Both the position numbers and the translations under genes were made by a program. Shown one piece after another: positions 20,020-31,100 of a DNA stretch of 35,976 nt. This DNA is from Isochrysis galbana. Taxonomy: Eukaryota > Haptophyta > Isochrysidales > Isochrysidaceae. Every line of letters starts with the position of its first letter. Position 1 is the stretch's first letter. Location: assembly GCA_018136815.1 (NCBI GenBank), contig CM030934.1:7111901-7147876 (forward strand). The letters run 5' to 3'. The notes beneath the pieces were generated by a model. It was not told the DNA's origin and searched no databases. It worked only from the letters and a program-made list of their open reading frames with translations.

Positions 20020-20399
20020 TCCGCCGCCGCCGGTTGGGGAAGCGGGCTTGCGGTGGCCGCCGCCGGCGTCGCGCTCGCCGTCGCGTCGGTGCCCCGAGGG
20101 CGCCACTTCTCGCACCCACATCACACGCTCGGGATCGTCGCCTTCGCCCTCGCCCTGCTGCAGCCGCTCAACGCGCTCGTGCGCGGCACGCCCGCCGCCC
20201 GCACCACACGCCGCGCCGTGTGGCGGGTCGCGCACTCGCGCACAAGGGGACGGGCTACGCCGTGCTCGGCGTGGGCGTCTACCAGGCCCTCTCGGGGCGC
20301 GCCCTCATGCCGAGCCAAGGTGACGCCGTTCTCGTCGCGTACGTGGTGCTCCTGGTCCTCTCCTTCGGGGTGCTCGCGGGGGGGCTCATGGTAGGGTGA
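20020..20399 (+). pseudogene. Cytochrome b561-domain fragment with frameshift
   Basis: Two adjacent frames together read as helices 2-5 of a cytochrome b561 domain, the heme-binding transmembrane module of ascorbate and ferric reductases. The first (20020 to about 20235) gives SGLAVAAAGVALAVASV, HHTLGIVAFALALLQPLNAL and WRVAH. The second (from about 20238) gives HKGTGYAVLGVGVYQALSG and VLVAYVVLLVLSFGVLAGG. Conserved His residues occur in HHTLG and in WRVAH. The frames are separated by GCGCACTC duplicated to GCGCAC (20230-20243), an 8-bp insertion that shifts the frame. CATCAG at 20014-20019 could be an acceptor; after 20395, GGTGAGTG could be a donor or the TGA at 20397-20399 the end. Helix 1 and any DOMON domain are missing from view. 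It could be a pseudogene, or a gene with a sequence error. Confidence 0.6.
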
Positions 20400-21024
20400 G
20401 TGTCCCACGGGAGGGGAAGAAACCCGGTGAGGGAAAGGAGAGCCAAATGCAGGCAAGCCGCCTGAGCTAACCGCTAACCGGGCCCGTGGTAGTTTACCCG
20501 GGCTGCACCCCCGACACCAAAGAAAGAGGAATGAGGGGGGGAAGGCGAAGATACGGGATGGAAGGGCGATGAAAGACGAGGGTAGAATATACCTGACTAG
20601 CGATAGGTGTGTAGCCCTGAATCTTTAGACTTTTTTTTTGGGCATATTGGTATTGTAGTTGTAGTTGTACTTAATGGCAACGGGCCCTGGGGCACACATA
20701 GGGGCCACACAGCGCACACAACGACCGATGCTGTCGGAATAGCCGTTTGAATTCCTCGATGTGTGGACGGGTATGATGCTGATTCTAAAGCGGCTGCTGT
20801 ACTTGAAGCAGGTGGAAGCAAGCCAGCGGTGAATACGAGCAGGGGGAAGCAGCAAACGGGAAGAAAAGTGGCGCAGGTCGAGCAATCCGGCGGCGGCGAC
20901 AACTATTGCCAGCTTCCTGTGCACCACTTCGCGTGGTTATTGCCGTGCAATCCACATTCGTCGGCCACCACCTCTTGCAAGCTGAAGAGTTGGGGGTGCA
21001 AAAGAGGGCCCGTGGTCGAGGATT
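20400..21024. other. Gene-free stretch
   Basis: No gene recognised. It contains a T-run followed by GGGCATATTGG (20628-20650) and short GTAGTT repeats. The right part is the 3' flank of the minus-strand methyltransferase. Confidence 0.5.
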
Positions 21025-22074
21025 TCAGTTGCCCTCATCCGCGCTGGAAGTTCCGTCGCCTTCTTCGCGGATCAATACAGCGAGATAAAAGTCTTCCATG
21101 GCTTCGTTGATGCCATCGGGAGTATCGCCTAGAAACGAGGGCACAAGCACTCTCAGCCCGAGTTCTCGAGCGATCGCCTCGAGCTCAGCCACCTTTGGCA
21201 TCACATTCAAGACGACGGTTGGATTCTCTTGCCGCTCCTGCCTCACAAAGGCGGACCCTTGCAGATGTGCGACCACGATGCGGCAGCTCGAGCCCTGGGA
21301 AAGCATGGTTTCAGCCAGTTGGAGTGCCCCCTTGATGTCGGCGAAGAACTGCAGGGCGGCATTGAACACAATGACGTCGTACGTTTGATCCTTGTCGGCC
21401 GCCGCTTGCTCAGCAAAAGTTTCCAAGCTGACTGCTTCGAAGCGCGCGTCCGCAAAGTCCTGCGCTGCATGATCTGCCTTAGCTCGGTCGATCATCCGAC
21501 TAGACACATCGATCCCGCAATACCGCCTTGGCGGCGCCCCGGCGGCCCGGAGGAAGGGGAGAAGCAGGCCGGTGCCGCAACCCACGTCGAGGACAGACGC
21601 ATCGGCGATGCTCCCATCAACGCCAGCCCTTGCGATGGCGCCCAGCTTCTTCTGCGCCGCCGGCGTTGGTGTTGGATCATGCGTAACGGGCAGGAAGGCA
21701 GCCACAGCGTCGTAAGTTAGCTCGACGAGCGCGGCGTGGCAGTCGGGGCGTGACGGGTCGGTCCTAAGCCCCTCGTATAGTTCGGGCATCTCTGTCTCGA
21801 GGTAGGCGAGCGTGTAACCGATGTAGCTCGTCTTGGCCTTGGCCACATCACCGCCCGCTTCGTCGAGCAGCGCAACGGCGTCGGCGTCGAGCGCGCGTGC
21901 TGGCGGTGCGCCTGCAGCCGACGGCGTGTGGGAGCGCTCTTGTGCGTTGCAACTGAAGAGTGGCGTGCGGCGCGGCGGCGCGGTGTGCATCCGTGGGGCG
22001 GAAGAGGCAGGCAGCGGCGCGAGCAGCCACGCGGGCGCAAAGAGAGAGAGGAGAGGGAGAGCTCCGCAGCCCAT
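21025..22074 (-). CDS. Class I SAM-dependent methyltransferase with N-terminal leader
   Basis: A 349-residue protein from ATG 22074; the open frame runs 35 codons further upstream but only to a GTG. Motif I is VLDVGCGTG (residues 161-169), followed by YCGIDVSSRMIDRAK (post I) and TYDVIVFNAALQFF (motif II region), the order of a Rossmann-fold methyltransferase. The C-terminal part (NVMPKVAELEAIARELG, AMEDFYLAVLI) fits the end of such a fold. Before the domain, TSYIGYTLAYLETEMPELYE is a helical segment of unknown role. Residues 1-27 (MGCGALPLLSLFAPAWLLAP...) resemble a signal peptide, followed by about 35 Ser/Pro/Arg-rich residues; in algae with secondary plastids such a bipartite leader can direct import into the plastid. 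Substrate unknown. It is a single exon ending in TGA. Confidence 0.85.
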   Translation of the reverse strand: MGCGALPLLSLFAPAWLLAPLPASSAPRMHTAPPRRTPLFSCNAQERSHTPSAAGAPPARALDADAVALLDEAGGDVAKAKTSYIGYTLAYLETEMPELYEGLRTDPSRPDCHAALVELTYDAVAAFLPVTHDPTPTPAAQKKLGAIARAGVDGSIADASVLDVGCGTGLLLPFLRAAGAPPRRYCGIDVSSRMIDRAKADHAAQDFADARFEAVSLETFAEQAAADKDQTYDVIVFNAALQFFADIKGALQLAETMLSQGSSCRIVVAHLQGSAFVRQERQENPTVVLNVMPKVAELEAIARELGLRVLVPSFLGDTPDGINEAMEDFYLAVLIREEGDGTSSADEGN

Positions 22075-22198
22075 CGAGGGAGCGGTGCGCGTGGACGAGG
22101 GTGTGCGAGGCACGAGCAACGAGGCTTCGAAGGGCGCAGAGTGCGGGAAGGCGGGGCGTGGCGAGGTGCAGCGCTCCACTCAAAAGCGGAGGATTTCT

Positions 22199-22256
22199 AC
22201 CGTTAACTCTTTACTGCCGGGAGCGCAGCATGCAAATGGATGCTTCGAAGTTTCGT
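22199..22256 (-). promoter_or_regulatory. Upstream element of the methyltransferase, repeated at 35772-35818
   Basis: ACCGTTAACT, TTTACTGCCGG, CATGCAAATGGATGCTTC and AA..CG appear here in order and again, reverse-complemented, at 35772-35818, with one substitution and three short gaps. It lies 125 bp upstream of the methyltransferase ATG and reads in the same sense as that gene. It may be a promoter block or the end of a small mobile element. Confidence 0.6.
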
Positions 22257-22497
22257 TTTTTGAGGTGAGAGAAGAGAGGGAGACATGTTCAACGATATAA
22301 TCGACGCTTTCCGCGAAGAAAGAGATGATCAAATTTTTCCCGATCCCCCCCTCCCCCCCCCCCCCCCCCTCCCCCCCCCCCCGCCCCCCCCCTCTCCCTC
22401 CCAGTCCCACTCCGTTGCGCCGCGCCGCCCTCCCCTCAACCTCTCACACCTCTTTCTAACGTGCACACGTGGATTATTTGGTAAACTGAAGCATCCA
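22237..22497. repeat. Imperfect foldback pair TGGATGCTTC(GA)AGTTT
   Basis: TGGATGCTTCGAAGTTT (22237-22253) is matched in inverted orientation by AAACTGAAGCATCCA (22483-22497), with a 2-nt gap. Between them are a long C-run (22345-22390) and pyrimidine-rich DNA. A 14-mer ATTCCATACTACAA at about 22534 also occurs at 35645-35658. The arrangement resembles a MITE, but no target duplication was identified. Confidence 0.4.
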
Positions 22498-22499
22498 AA

Positions 22500-23240
22500 T
22501 GGCTGCTTCGCCCCTGGGCCTATTTTCTCCATTATTCCATACTACAAAATAAAATAATTAATGTTATATCCTAGCCAACCCCACTAGCTAATTGGACACA
22601 ACTTTTCCGTCCCGGAATCCCGCCATGCCTGACGAGCCAGGTGTCCAAGTGCTACCGGGGGGAGGGGGCACTGCCCTCTCCCCTCGATATTTGTCCTCCC
22701 CCCAGTGCACGCACCGACCCCGCGCACCCCAGCACGTCCTCTCCTCGAGTCCACGCTGGGGGAAAACCCCTTTCGGGTAAAAGCAACGCGGGGGGGGGGC
22801 ACTCGTGAATAGGGGCCCAGGAGCGCTAATCTCTCCTCGCCGAAGCGAGTGGCCGCGGCGAGTGTCAGAGCAAGGCTGATCTCACTCTTGGAGATTGCCT
22901 GCGAGGGCGCGCCGGCAGCTAGCGCGGAACGCGGTTCTTGTGGGGAGCTCATGGAGCTTTCCTCGGGGGTGACTACGGGCATGGTGATCGACGCACGACG
23001 CACGACGCACGCACGGAGCACGGTGGGCGCGGAAGTGCGAAAGGAGGCTTGTGGGAGGTGGTGGCAGGCGACTGGGGGTGGCTCAGGCGCGTGCTTGACT
23101 TGTATTGACTCGTTGACTCGGGGTATAGACTCGGGAACTCGGGGGGACTCGCTTGGGAACACGGTGGGACTCGACGAAGTTGCTACAAAAATCACTCACA
23201 AGAAACCAAAAACCAAAGTCCTTGGGCTCAGAAAACTAAC
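22500..23240. other. Stretch without a recognised gene, possibly LTR flank
   Basis: A minus-strand frame (22584-23195) has no recognisable motifs and is mostly low complexity. 23105-23175 repeats GACTCG six times in about 70 bp. The left boundary of the Ty3/gypsy LTR may lie here or just to the right. Confidence 0.4.
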
Positions 23241-23249
23241 GTAAACACT

Positions 23250-23885
23250 CCGGAATCATACGATAAACAAACCCCTCCCCGCGCGGCGAAGGCTGAAGTC
23301 GCGATCGCTCGTCATGCGCGAAGATATACGGAAAGAGAGCGCATAACTACGCCACCGAAGGGTTCGAACTATCGTTAAAGTGGAACTCGTCCGCTGAAGC
23401 CAACGCGGAGGGTCGAGGAGAGATCCAAAATCGCGCCGGGGGAAGAAGGCGATGTGCGGAGAGACCTTCTAGACAAGCAACGAGCAAGGGGCGACGAAAC
23501 AAGACGCGAGACGCGAGGATCGCGAAGAAGAACGGACGAGATGGAGGCAATCATCGAAGGAACCGCGAGAGGAATCGAAGCGAGGGAGGGAACATCGACG
23601 GCCGGAGGAAACGAACCGCGCGCGGGGGAGAAGAGAACCTCGCGCGGGGGGGGGGGGGATTAATATAACGGCCGGAGGCGACGGACGGCACGCCGAGGGA
23701 AAGAATCTGCCGCGGGGGGGCGAGGGACCGAGGGCACGGCGGGGCAGCGTGGGAGGGCGCGAGGCCGATCTCGGAGCGAGATCGCGTCCTTTCCCTCGCG
23801 GAGCGCGGAGAGACCCCCCACGAGATATCTTGGGACCGGAGAATGTTTTGGACGAATCTTCTTGCCGTCGGCCGAGGAGAGGCGG

Positions 23886-23919
<34 letters not shown>

Positions 23920-24186
23920 TCGCAGAGCGACTGCAGAACGAGAAGTCGAAGTCATGCCGGTTTATTACCTTAAACGAGCCAACAATAATAGTAACAGCAA
24001 AAACAAAATTCGAATCGCAAATTTCGAGACCAAAATCTGCGAACCTGGACTTGAGACCATGGGGAATCCGAATCTGTGTGTCTTGTGCGTCAGTGGTAAC
24101 ACGGGGAACTGTTCAATTGTAATTGTGAGCGCGTACCTTACACGAATATTCATGCCTACAGCCTTCAGATGGGCAGGAATACAACA
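23250..24186 (-). repeat. 3' LTR of the Ty3/gypsy element (left boundary uncertain)
   Basis: On the minus strand the sequence right after a purine-rich tract starts TGTTGTATTCCTGCCC, a standard Ty3/gypsy LTR start (5'-TG). The plus-strand right edge is GGAATACAACA ending at 24186. A possible U3 TATA box, TTATATTAAT on the minus strand, lies at 23659-23668. The inner part is GC-rich with a GA tract (about 23898-23918). The other end was not located because the 5' LTR is not in the window for comparison; the start coordinate given is a guess. Confidence 0.6.
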
Positions 24187-24200
24187 CCCCCCGACTTAAA
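24187..24200 (-). other. Polypurine tract of the Ty3/gypsy element
   Basis: On the minus strand TTTAAGTCGGGGGG directly precedes the LTR start TGTTGT. This is where plus-strand DNA synthesis is primed in LTR retrotransposons. Position and sequence support 24186/24187 as the LTR boundary. Confidence 0.75.
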
Positions 24201-24443
24201 TCGAGATGTCTCCCGATGTCGAGCCAAGAGAGTTCATTTAACCATACGAGACGAGAGACCTAGAGGAGGAGGATTAACCCATGGATCCAAAGCGAGCACA
24301 AAATCGGCAGCTTAGCGCGGCGGCCCCCGATTTCGTACGTCACGTCCTACCACGTTCTCCCTTTTACAGGAGTTTTGCTCGGGCAGTTGCGCTGGGTCAG
24401 GCGCTGACGCGACGCTAATCATCCACTTCCGGTCGACTTAGCG

Positions 24444-25017
24444 CTACGATTGTGAACGAGAACGAGTACGACTCGAAGGCAGATCAGGAGGAGTACGACT
24501 TGTCTCTTGAATTCGACGTGGAATAACTTGATTGGATTGGGAACTTGAGCTTGGACTTGAAGAGGAGTCTACAACGGAGTGAGCTTGGGGTTGAACCGGA
24601 CGGCGGTCGAAAGTGGTGTCGTACGACTCAACTAGATCAGCACAACGCCGAAGCAACTCAATTCGAGACTCCCAAGTAGCTTCAGAACGAGGATAGCCGC
24701 GCCATTTGACGAGATACTTGAATGAAACTCCATCGCCCTTGCGATCGAGTAACTCTTCGACCAAGTACTCATCTTCAGCGAGCGGAGACGAATCGGTGAC
24801 GGTGAAGTACGGACGAAGATTGGAAATGTGAACTTCATCCTTGACTTGACGATTTTCGAGATCGCGTAGACGGTAGCGAGTGGCCGAGATGGCTTCTTCT
24901 ACTCGGTAGGGACCGGAGTAGAGATATTGAAGTTTGTTGGCGTGGCCAGGGATTCGACGACAAACTCTGTCTCCTGGTTTGAAGGTGACACCGAGTTTAG
25001 ACTTTTGAGAGGCGGAG
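24444..25017 (-). CDS. Integrase C-terminus (GPY/F) and chromodomain, partial
   Basis: A 190-residue segment entering from the assembly gap and ending at TAG 24444. It starts in the integrase C-terminal SH3-like module: FKPGDRVCRRIPGHANKL, then YSGPYRVEEAISATRYRL and HISNLRPYF. A chromodomain follows: EDEYLVEELLDRKGDGVSFK, YLVKWRGYPRSEATWE. The aromatic positions expected for a methyl-lysine cage are present (Tyr in DEYLVE, Trp in VKWRGY, Trp in ATWE), suggesting it can bind methylated histone tails and direct integration to heterochromatin. The tail is Ser/Arg-rich. It is the 3' end of the same polyprotein as the ORF to the right; the gap of 100 N hides the junction. Confidence 0.9.
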
Positions 25018-25117
25018 NNNNNNNNNNNNNNNNNNNNNNNNNNNNNNNNNNNNNNNNNNNNNNNNNNNNNNNNNNNNNNNNNNNNNNNNNNNNNNNNNNN
25101 NNNNNNNNNNNNNNNNN
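25018..25117. other. Assembly gap (100 N)
   Basis: Exactly 100 N, the customary size for a gap of unknown length. It falls inside the integrase region of the Ty3/gypsy element, so repeat collapse or joining of two copies is possible. Any translation across it is meaningless. Confidence 0.99.
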
Positions 25118-28100
25118 CGCATCGATTCGCGTTGGGCTTCTTGAGTACTTTCGAGGGCGGAACGCCACGACTCGAGAAGCTTCTTATTGAGCTCGGTGGC
25201 GTAAGTGATGGCATCGGACGGAGGCCGAGATGGAAGCAACTCGAGAACAAGAGGAGGGTCAGCAAGTTGAGCTGGAAGACGAAGCTCCCGACCAAATAAG
25301 ATAGCCGCGGGTGACTTGGGTACGACGCGACCGGCGGTCGCTCGCATAGACATGAGAAGAAACGGAAGGTGGTCGACCCAATGGGCGCCGCCTTCATTGG
25401 AGACTCGAGTCATCGTGAGGAGAGTTTGTTGAGCTCTTTCCACTAGCCCTACGCCTTCGTGGCGATAGGCTTCAGTAGTGCTCAAGTCCGTGCCAGTCGC
25501 TTTGAGAATTAGGTCAACTAATCGAGAGCAAAGATTCGAGCCGGCGTCGGTTCGAAGTTGGCGAGGGACTCCATAACGAGATACGATGAGACGCATGAAG
25601 ACGTCCAGACATTTTGCGGACGAGGGGTTACCGTTGCAAGGCTCAGCTTCAATCCAACGAGAGAGAGAATCGACGAAAACAATCAGCTTATCAAAACCGG
25701 AGCGGCCGGATACGAAATCGTGGGTGGGAGCCATCGAAAGAATATCGCAATAGACGACGTCGAAAGGATAGGATCCGATAGAAAGACCGGATGGATGGGC
25801 GAGCGGTCGCGGTAACGGTTTGCCAAGAGTGCATTCATGGCACTCTCGAACGTACTCCGATACAGAGGCGGATAGGCCAGGCCAGTAAACTCGAGAACGA
25901 AGTAGGGTAGTCATCCTTGTCGCACCTGGGTGACCAAGGTGGTCATGGTAGGCGCGGAGGTACGTGTCACGAAGGGACTCCGGAATGTATAAACGAAGAG
26001 GAGCCTCTTCCGCCTCTGAGGAGCGGTAGTAGAGTAGGCCATCGCGAAGCAGGAATCGGGACCTCTTCTTCGACGACGAGCTAGAGTCGATCGAAGAGGA
26101 AGCTTTCGGAAGGATCGACTCGAGTTCAGAAAGGATCAAGCTAGCGAACTCGTCGGTAGAGAGCGCTTGACGCAATTCGTCGGCATGAGGCACGCCCACA
26201 TCGAGATACGAGGAGGTAATCGACTCCGAAGATTCCGATGCTTGACGAGCGAGCCTATCGTTTGCTTGTTGGCGGCGAGCGGTGAGGGTGGATGAAGTAA
26301 CCGCGGCGGCAACTATGTCGTGAATTTCGGAAGAATCGAAAGAATGGACGTCACTCTCCTCGAGATGGAGAGGATCGTGATCGGGCTCGAGAGCAACTAG
26401 GCGGGATAAGCCGTCGGCGTCCCAGTGAGTGACTCCAGGTTTGTGCACGACGTCGAATCGATATTCGGCTAGCTTCAGGACCCATCGCATGAGGCGCGAG
26501 GCTGGACCACCGGTGACTTGATCTTTCATCGTGTGAAGCCAGCGCAAAGCTGAATGGTCTACGACGAGGGTGAAGTGGCGACCCCAAAGATAAGGCCTCC
26601 AATTTCGGATCGATTCTAGCGCTGCTAGAAGTTCGATTTCAGTAACTGTCCAATGGCGCTCAGCCGGACTCAAACTACGACCGTAGTATGCAACAACGCG
26701 CTCTCTCCCTTCGTCGTCTTTCTGAGCAAGGACGCCGGCGATGCCTAGCTTGCTAGCACCGTCGGTCTTAACGAGGAAAGGACGGTCGTCTCGAGGAGGT
26801 GCGAGTACGGGTTCTTCACAGATAGCTTGCTTGAGATCTTCGATAGCCTGGCGACAGGCTTCTGTTTGCGACTCGACCGGGACATCGCACCCTTTCCGCG
26901 TGAGAGCGGTTAACGGCGCTGCACGGATCGCAAAACGGCGTATAAAACGGCGGTAGTACGAGCACAGTCCAAGGAAAGAACGGACGGCTTCGATAGAGTT
27001 GATTTGGGTAGGGTCGATTTTCGAGACGGCTTCCACTTTCTTGGGATCCATCCGAAGACCTTCACGCGAAACAACGTGGCCGAGATATTCAGCCGAGGTG
27101 GCAAAGAAAACGCATTTCGACATCTTGCAAGTGAGGCCCGCCCAGATGAGACGTTCCAATACAAGATCAAGACGGTGTAACATTTGTTGGAATGACGACT
27201 CTTCCCTGGCCTGCAGCGAGTCACCTACGCCTGTCGACCAGGCGCCGACATCATCCAAGTATGGCATACAAATCTCCCATGCCAGCCCACCGAGAACGGC
27301 GTCCATGAGGCGGCACATATACGAGGGACCGGATTGAACACCAAAAGGCAAGTAATTGAACTCGTACTTGCCGCGATGAGTAGTGAACGCGGTGATATGT
27401 TTATCGGACTCTTTGATCGGTATACCCCAGAAACCAGATGCCAGGTCCAGGGTGCAAAGGAATAGAGAATCAAGGTTGCCTTGGCCGGACGACAATCGGT
27501 CGATGGCTTCTACCGTGAGGGGAAGAGGGCTGTCCTCTAGACGAAGCTTGGAGTTGACGTCGCGATAATCTACGCAGAAACGTACGGAGCCATCCTTCTT
27601 AGTGACTAGCACGACTCGAGAGGCCCACGACGAATTTGATTTCCTAATGATGCCCGCGGACTCCATCTTGCAAACTTCGTCCTCTATGATCTTCTCACCC
27701 TCTCGTCCAACTCTAGACGGTGCGTGGCGGTGAGCTTCGGCTCCAGGGTTGAGCGGTAGCTCTACCTCCATCATGTGAGTGTGATTCGGGTTGGTCGGGT
27801 CAATTGCGAAAGCAGCGATACGTCGGGCCAGTAGACGACGAACTTGTTCACGTTGGGGCATCGAGAGACGGCCTTCGGGGTCGATCTTGGCTGCCTCGAG
27901 GAGCTTACGCTGGTCCTCGTCGAGCGACTCAATCACATCCGGCGAGTTAACGGCCCCGACGCGGCGATATGTTCCAGCGTGAATTTTGAATCGAACCTGT
28001 AGCGAAGCTACAGGATGGAACGACGGAAGGTGTAGAGGTTTGGGGTCAGTGTTGACCACCGTAACCGCGATGGTGTGGTCGGAGTTCGACCTCTCTACTT

Positions 28101-31100
28101 GGGGAATGACGAGAGGAGAGCTATCGATCGTTTCACGCGTAGGGAGTCGGTCCACGAGCATGGCGCAGTCTTCGTGTTCTCGAAGAGCTAGCGGAATTCG
28201 GACGTGAAACGTTGCCCGATGATAGGCCGGGATCGTGATAGGTTCGTGGGTGTATAGGAGGTACTCGGAGCCACATGATGCCGGCGCTTTGGCGGCAAAC
28301 TCATCGGCCGTGCTGAAGAGAGGCTCGGTGACTAGCTGGTTGTCGTTTTTGGTGGCCTGCGGCCCTCGGAAGAAGTCAGTCGTGATTGGGTTCGCGGAGG
28401 TCGGACAGACCTGTGCACAAGTCATGCTGACAGGGACCACCGCTATCGGTGACGTCGAGACGCGAAAGATCGGCGGAGCGTCGGGGCTTGGACTGCCATT
28501 AACCTCAAGAGGAGCCACCGTGGATGGAGCACCGAGGGTGATAGAGCCGTCCGTGCTGTCGGAGGCGAGCTGAATCGAAGCGGCGTGCGTAGCTAAGAAG
28601 TCGTTCCCGAGCAGCAGCATCGGGTTGCCTTCAATCACCATGAACGTATGACGAAAGAGAAATCCACCGACGGAGAAAACGATCCGAGCCTTGCCTCGCG
28701 TGATAAGAGGTAGGCCGTCTGGGCCATGGAGCGGTGTCACTACGGCTTGCGGCAGCCGCTCGACGCATGCGTCTTTGGGTAGGCTGGACAAGAGGGAAGT
28801 GGTCACGACCGACGGGCCAGCTCCGGTGTCAGCGAGTGTGCTGTTGACCGTGAGAGCGGAGTCGGCTAAGATAACTCCTTCTTTGCCGGTAGCCTCGCCG
28901 GAGCGGCAGACCACTAGGTCTCGAACATATAGGCAATGCCTTGGGTAGGCAGATGGTAGGGTATCCACGACGCTATCCGGTCGGTGCGCGGTCACGTGTG
29001 CGATGGTGTCGGACGGGGACGGGGTTGGTCGACAGCGTGGTTGCTCGGGTGAATTCGTCGTCATGGTGATCGTCGTCTCTTCGGGTAATCCGACTGCCGC
29101 TATCGTGGCAGAGGGTCTAGAGGCGTCGTCCTCGTTGGTAGCGGTGCAGGGTGATAGCTTGGGACTAGTGTATCCCAGGCCTCTCTTGTCGGTGGGGTGC
29201 CTCGGGTGGTCGGACATCTTTTCCCAGTCTTTCTCGAGACGAGCTTGGGCTTCTGTCTTGGGTCTTCGAACTAATGAGGCTAGCTCTTCGGCGCGGATGC
29301 CTTTGGCTTCCACGAACTCGATCGGCGCTCGGACGGCAGCGGCGAGGTCGGATTCCTCGTCGGCGCCTCGTCCGGCTAGAGCTTGCGCTCTTATTTCGTC
29401 AGCGGTTTCGAGCGTGACGTTGGACCATTTCTGGTCCCCGTTCACTCCGAATGATTGCCATTGTTGGCGCCGCTTCCGGAGAGTCGTCGGCGTCGTCGGA
29501 CGCGGCGAGCTCGCGCGTGCCGGAGGCGGGGCGGTCCATGGAGAGAATGGGTCGTGGAGAGTAGACTCGGAGGCGTAGAGTGGCGTGTCGTTGTCGTGGT
29601 TATCGTGGGTTTCTTTTTGGTCTTCGTGGTTGTCTGACTCGGGAGTAGCTGGACGGGAAACAACGGGGTCGGAAGAAACTTCACTAGATTCCCTCCCCCT
29701 CTCATAACGATGAAGAGCCGACCACGGCTCGTATGCGGTAGCCTCAGTCGAGCTAAGGGAAGGCCGGTCCGATAGGCTGCGCCGCGCGCAAGCGAGTAGC
29801 TCCAACGCGGACAGTTTCTTCGTCGATGGCTGGTCTCCCTGTTGGCTCAAATGTCGAAGAAGAACAGGCATCCAATGGGTCGCCATCGCTCCAGCTACAC
29901 CGACGTAGGTGCGGCTGCGAAGAGCGCCACGGTGCGGTGAAGGAGAGAGGTTAGCCATGGCCGACTCACGGCCATCCACGACGCAGGTTGGCTGGAGAGG
30001 CGGCAGCCCTTTGGTGAGGTACAACCCGGTGGCTTTCTGGTGTCCAGTGCCGTGCTCCCAGGGTTGGACGAATTGGGTCGGGGTCAACCCCCCGACTAAA
30101 CGGCGAGCTTCCGCATGCATCCGAGGGTTCTCAACCGCTACAAACGGAGCAGTGGCGGAGGCCATTGACTTGAAGACGCGGGCGGCCGACTCAAGAGCGG
30201 CACGACGTCCGGGTTCTTGGGAGAGCCATTGACTGCTGACGGCGGAGAGGTACGTGCAGGGCGGGTGGGCGATGACTAGGTCCCAACCTAGGTTTTGGAC
30301 ATGAAGCGCGTCGCCTTGGAAGTGGGGCAAGTAGTCAATCTCGGAAGGATACAAATCGCACGTAGCTACATCAGCTCCGGCGAGTAGGAACATGGAGGAG
30401 ACGACGCCGCTAGTCTCACCAACGACGAGAACTCGTGGGGCGTGACAGCCAGAAGTCAGCCCGTCTTGGACTTGTTGACTCGTCTTCGTGAGCTCAGCGC
30501 AAAGCTCATCGAAGTGCTTGGGTAGCGCGGCGGCAGGCGAGGCTAAGGTGCCACTGCGCGGCCGGCGGAGCTCTTGGGCTGCCTCCGTGAGGTGCCGAGG
30601 TAATACCACCGCAGAGCCGCTCGCTCGTGCACGAAGAGAGGCGAGAGCGTGGAGAGCGGGTGACGGGGTATCATCGCGGGTGCCGACATCGGAGTTGTTT
30701 CGAGAGGAATCGAAGGACTGGATTGCGGACGCATTGATCGCTGCCACGCGCATGATGGCGGTGGCAGTGGTATCGAGAGGCAGGCAGTGCTTGGAGGCTG
30801 CGACCGGTGGCCGCGGCGACGTAGGACGAATAGAAGAAGACTCGGATATCGACGACGTGGAGACGGGCTCAGAGGACGGGATTGACGAAGAAACTCGGAG
30901 AAGTGGGGTGTCGGATTGCGGCGACGGACGCCGCGGCCGCGAGACCACCGGTGAGAGACATGAAGGACATGGCTTAGAGACTCGGTTGGGCTGGCTCAAT
31001 GGGCGTAGAAGCTCGGTTTGGGAGGCGGCCGTTCCTCGACGTGCAAGGGAGTTGTGGTCACTCTCCATGGTCACGTCGGGAGAGGAATCGGGCCAGGCAT

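Noticed and set aside
22584..23195. 203-codon minus-strand frame left of the LTR
   Set aside because: No domain, partly low complexity, crosses the GACTCG-rich segment; insufficient support.
23350..23375. GGGTTCGAACT as a tRNA gene
   Set aside because: Flanking bases do not form a T-stem or acceptor stem.
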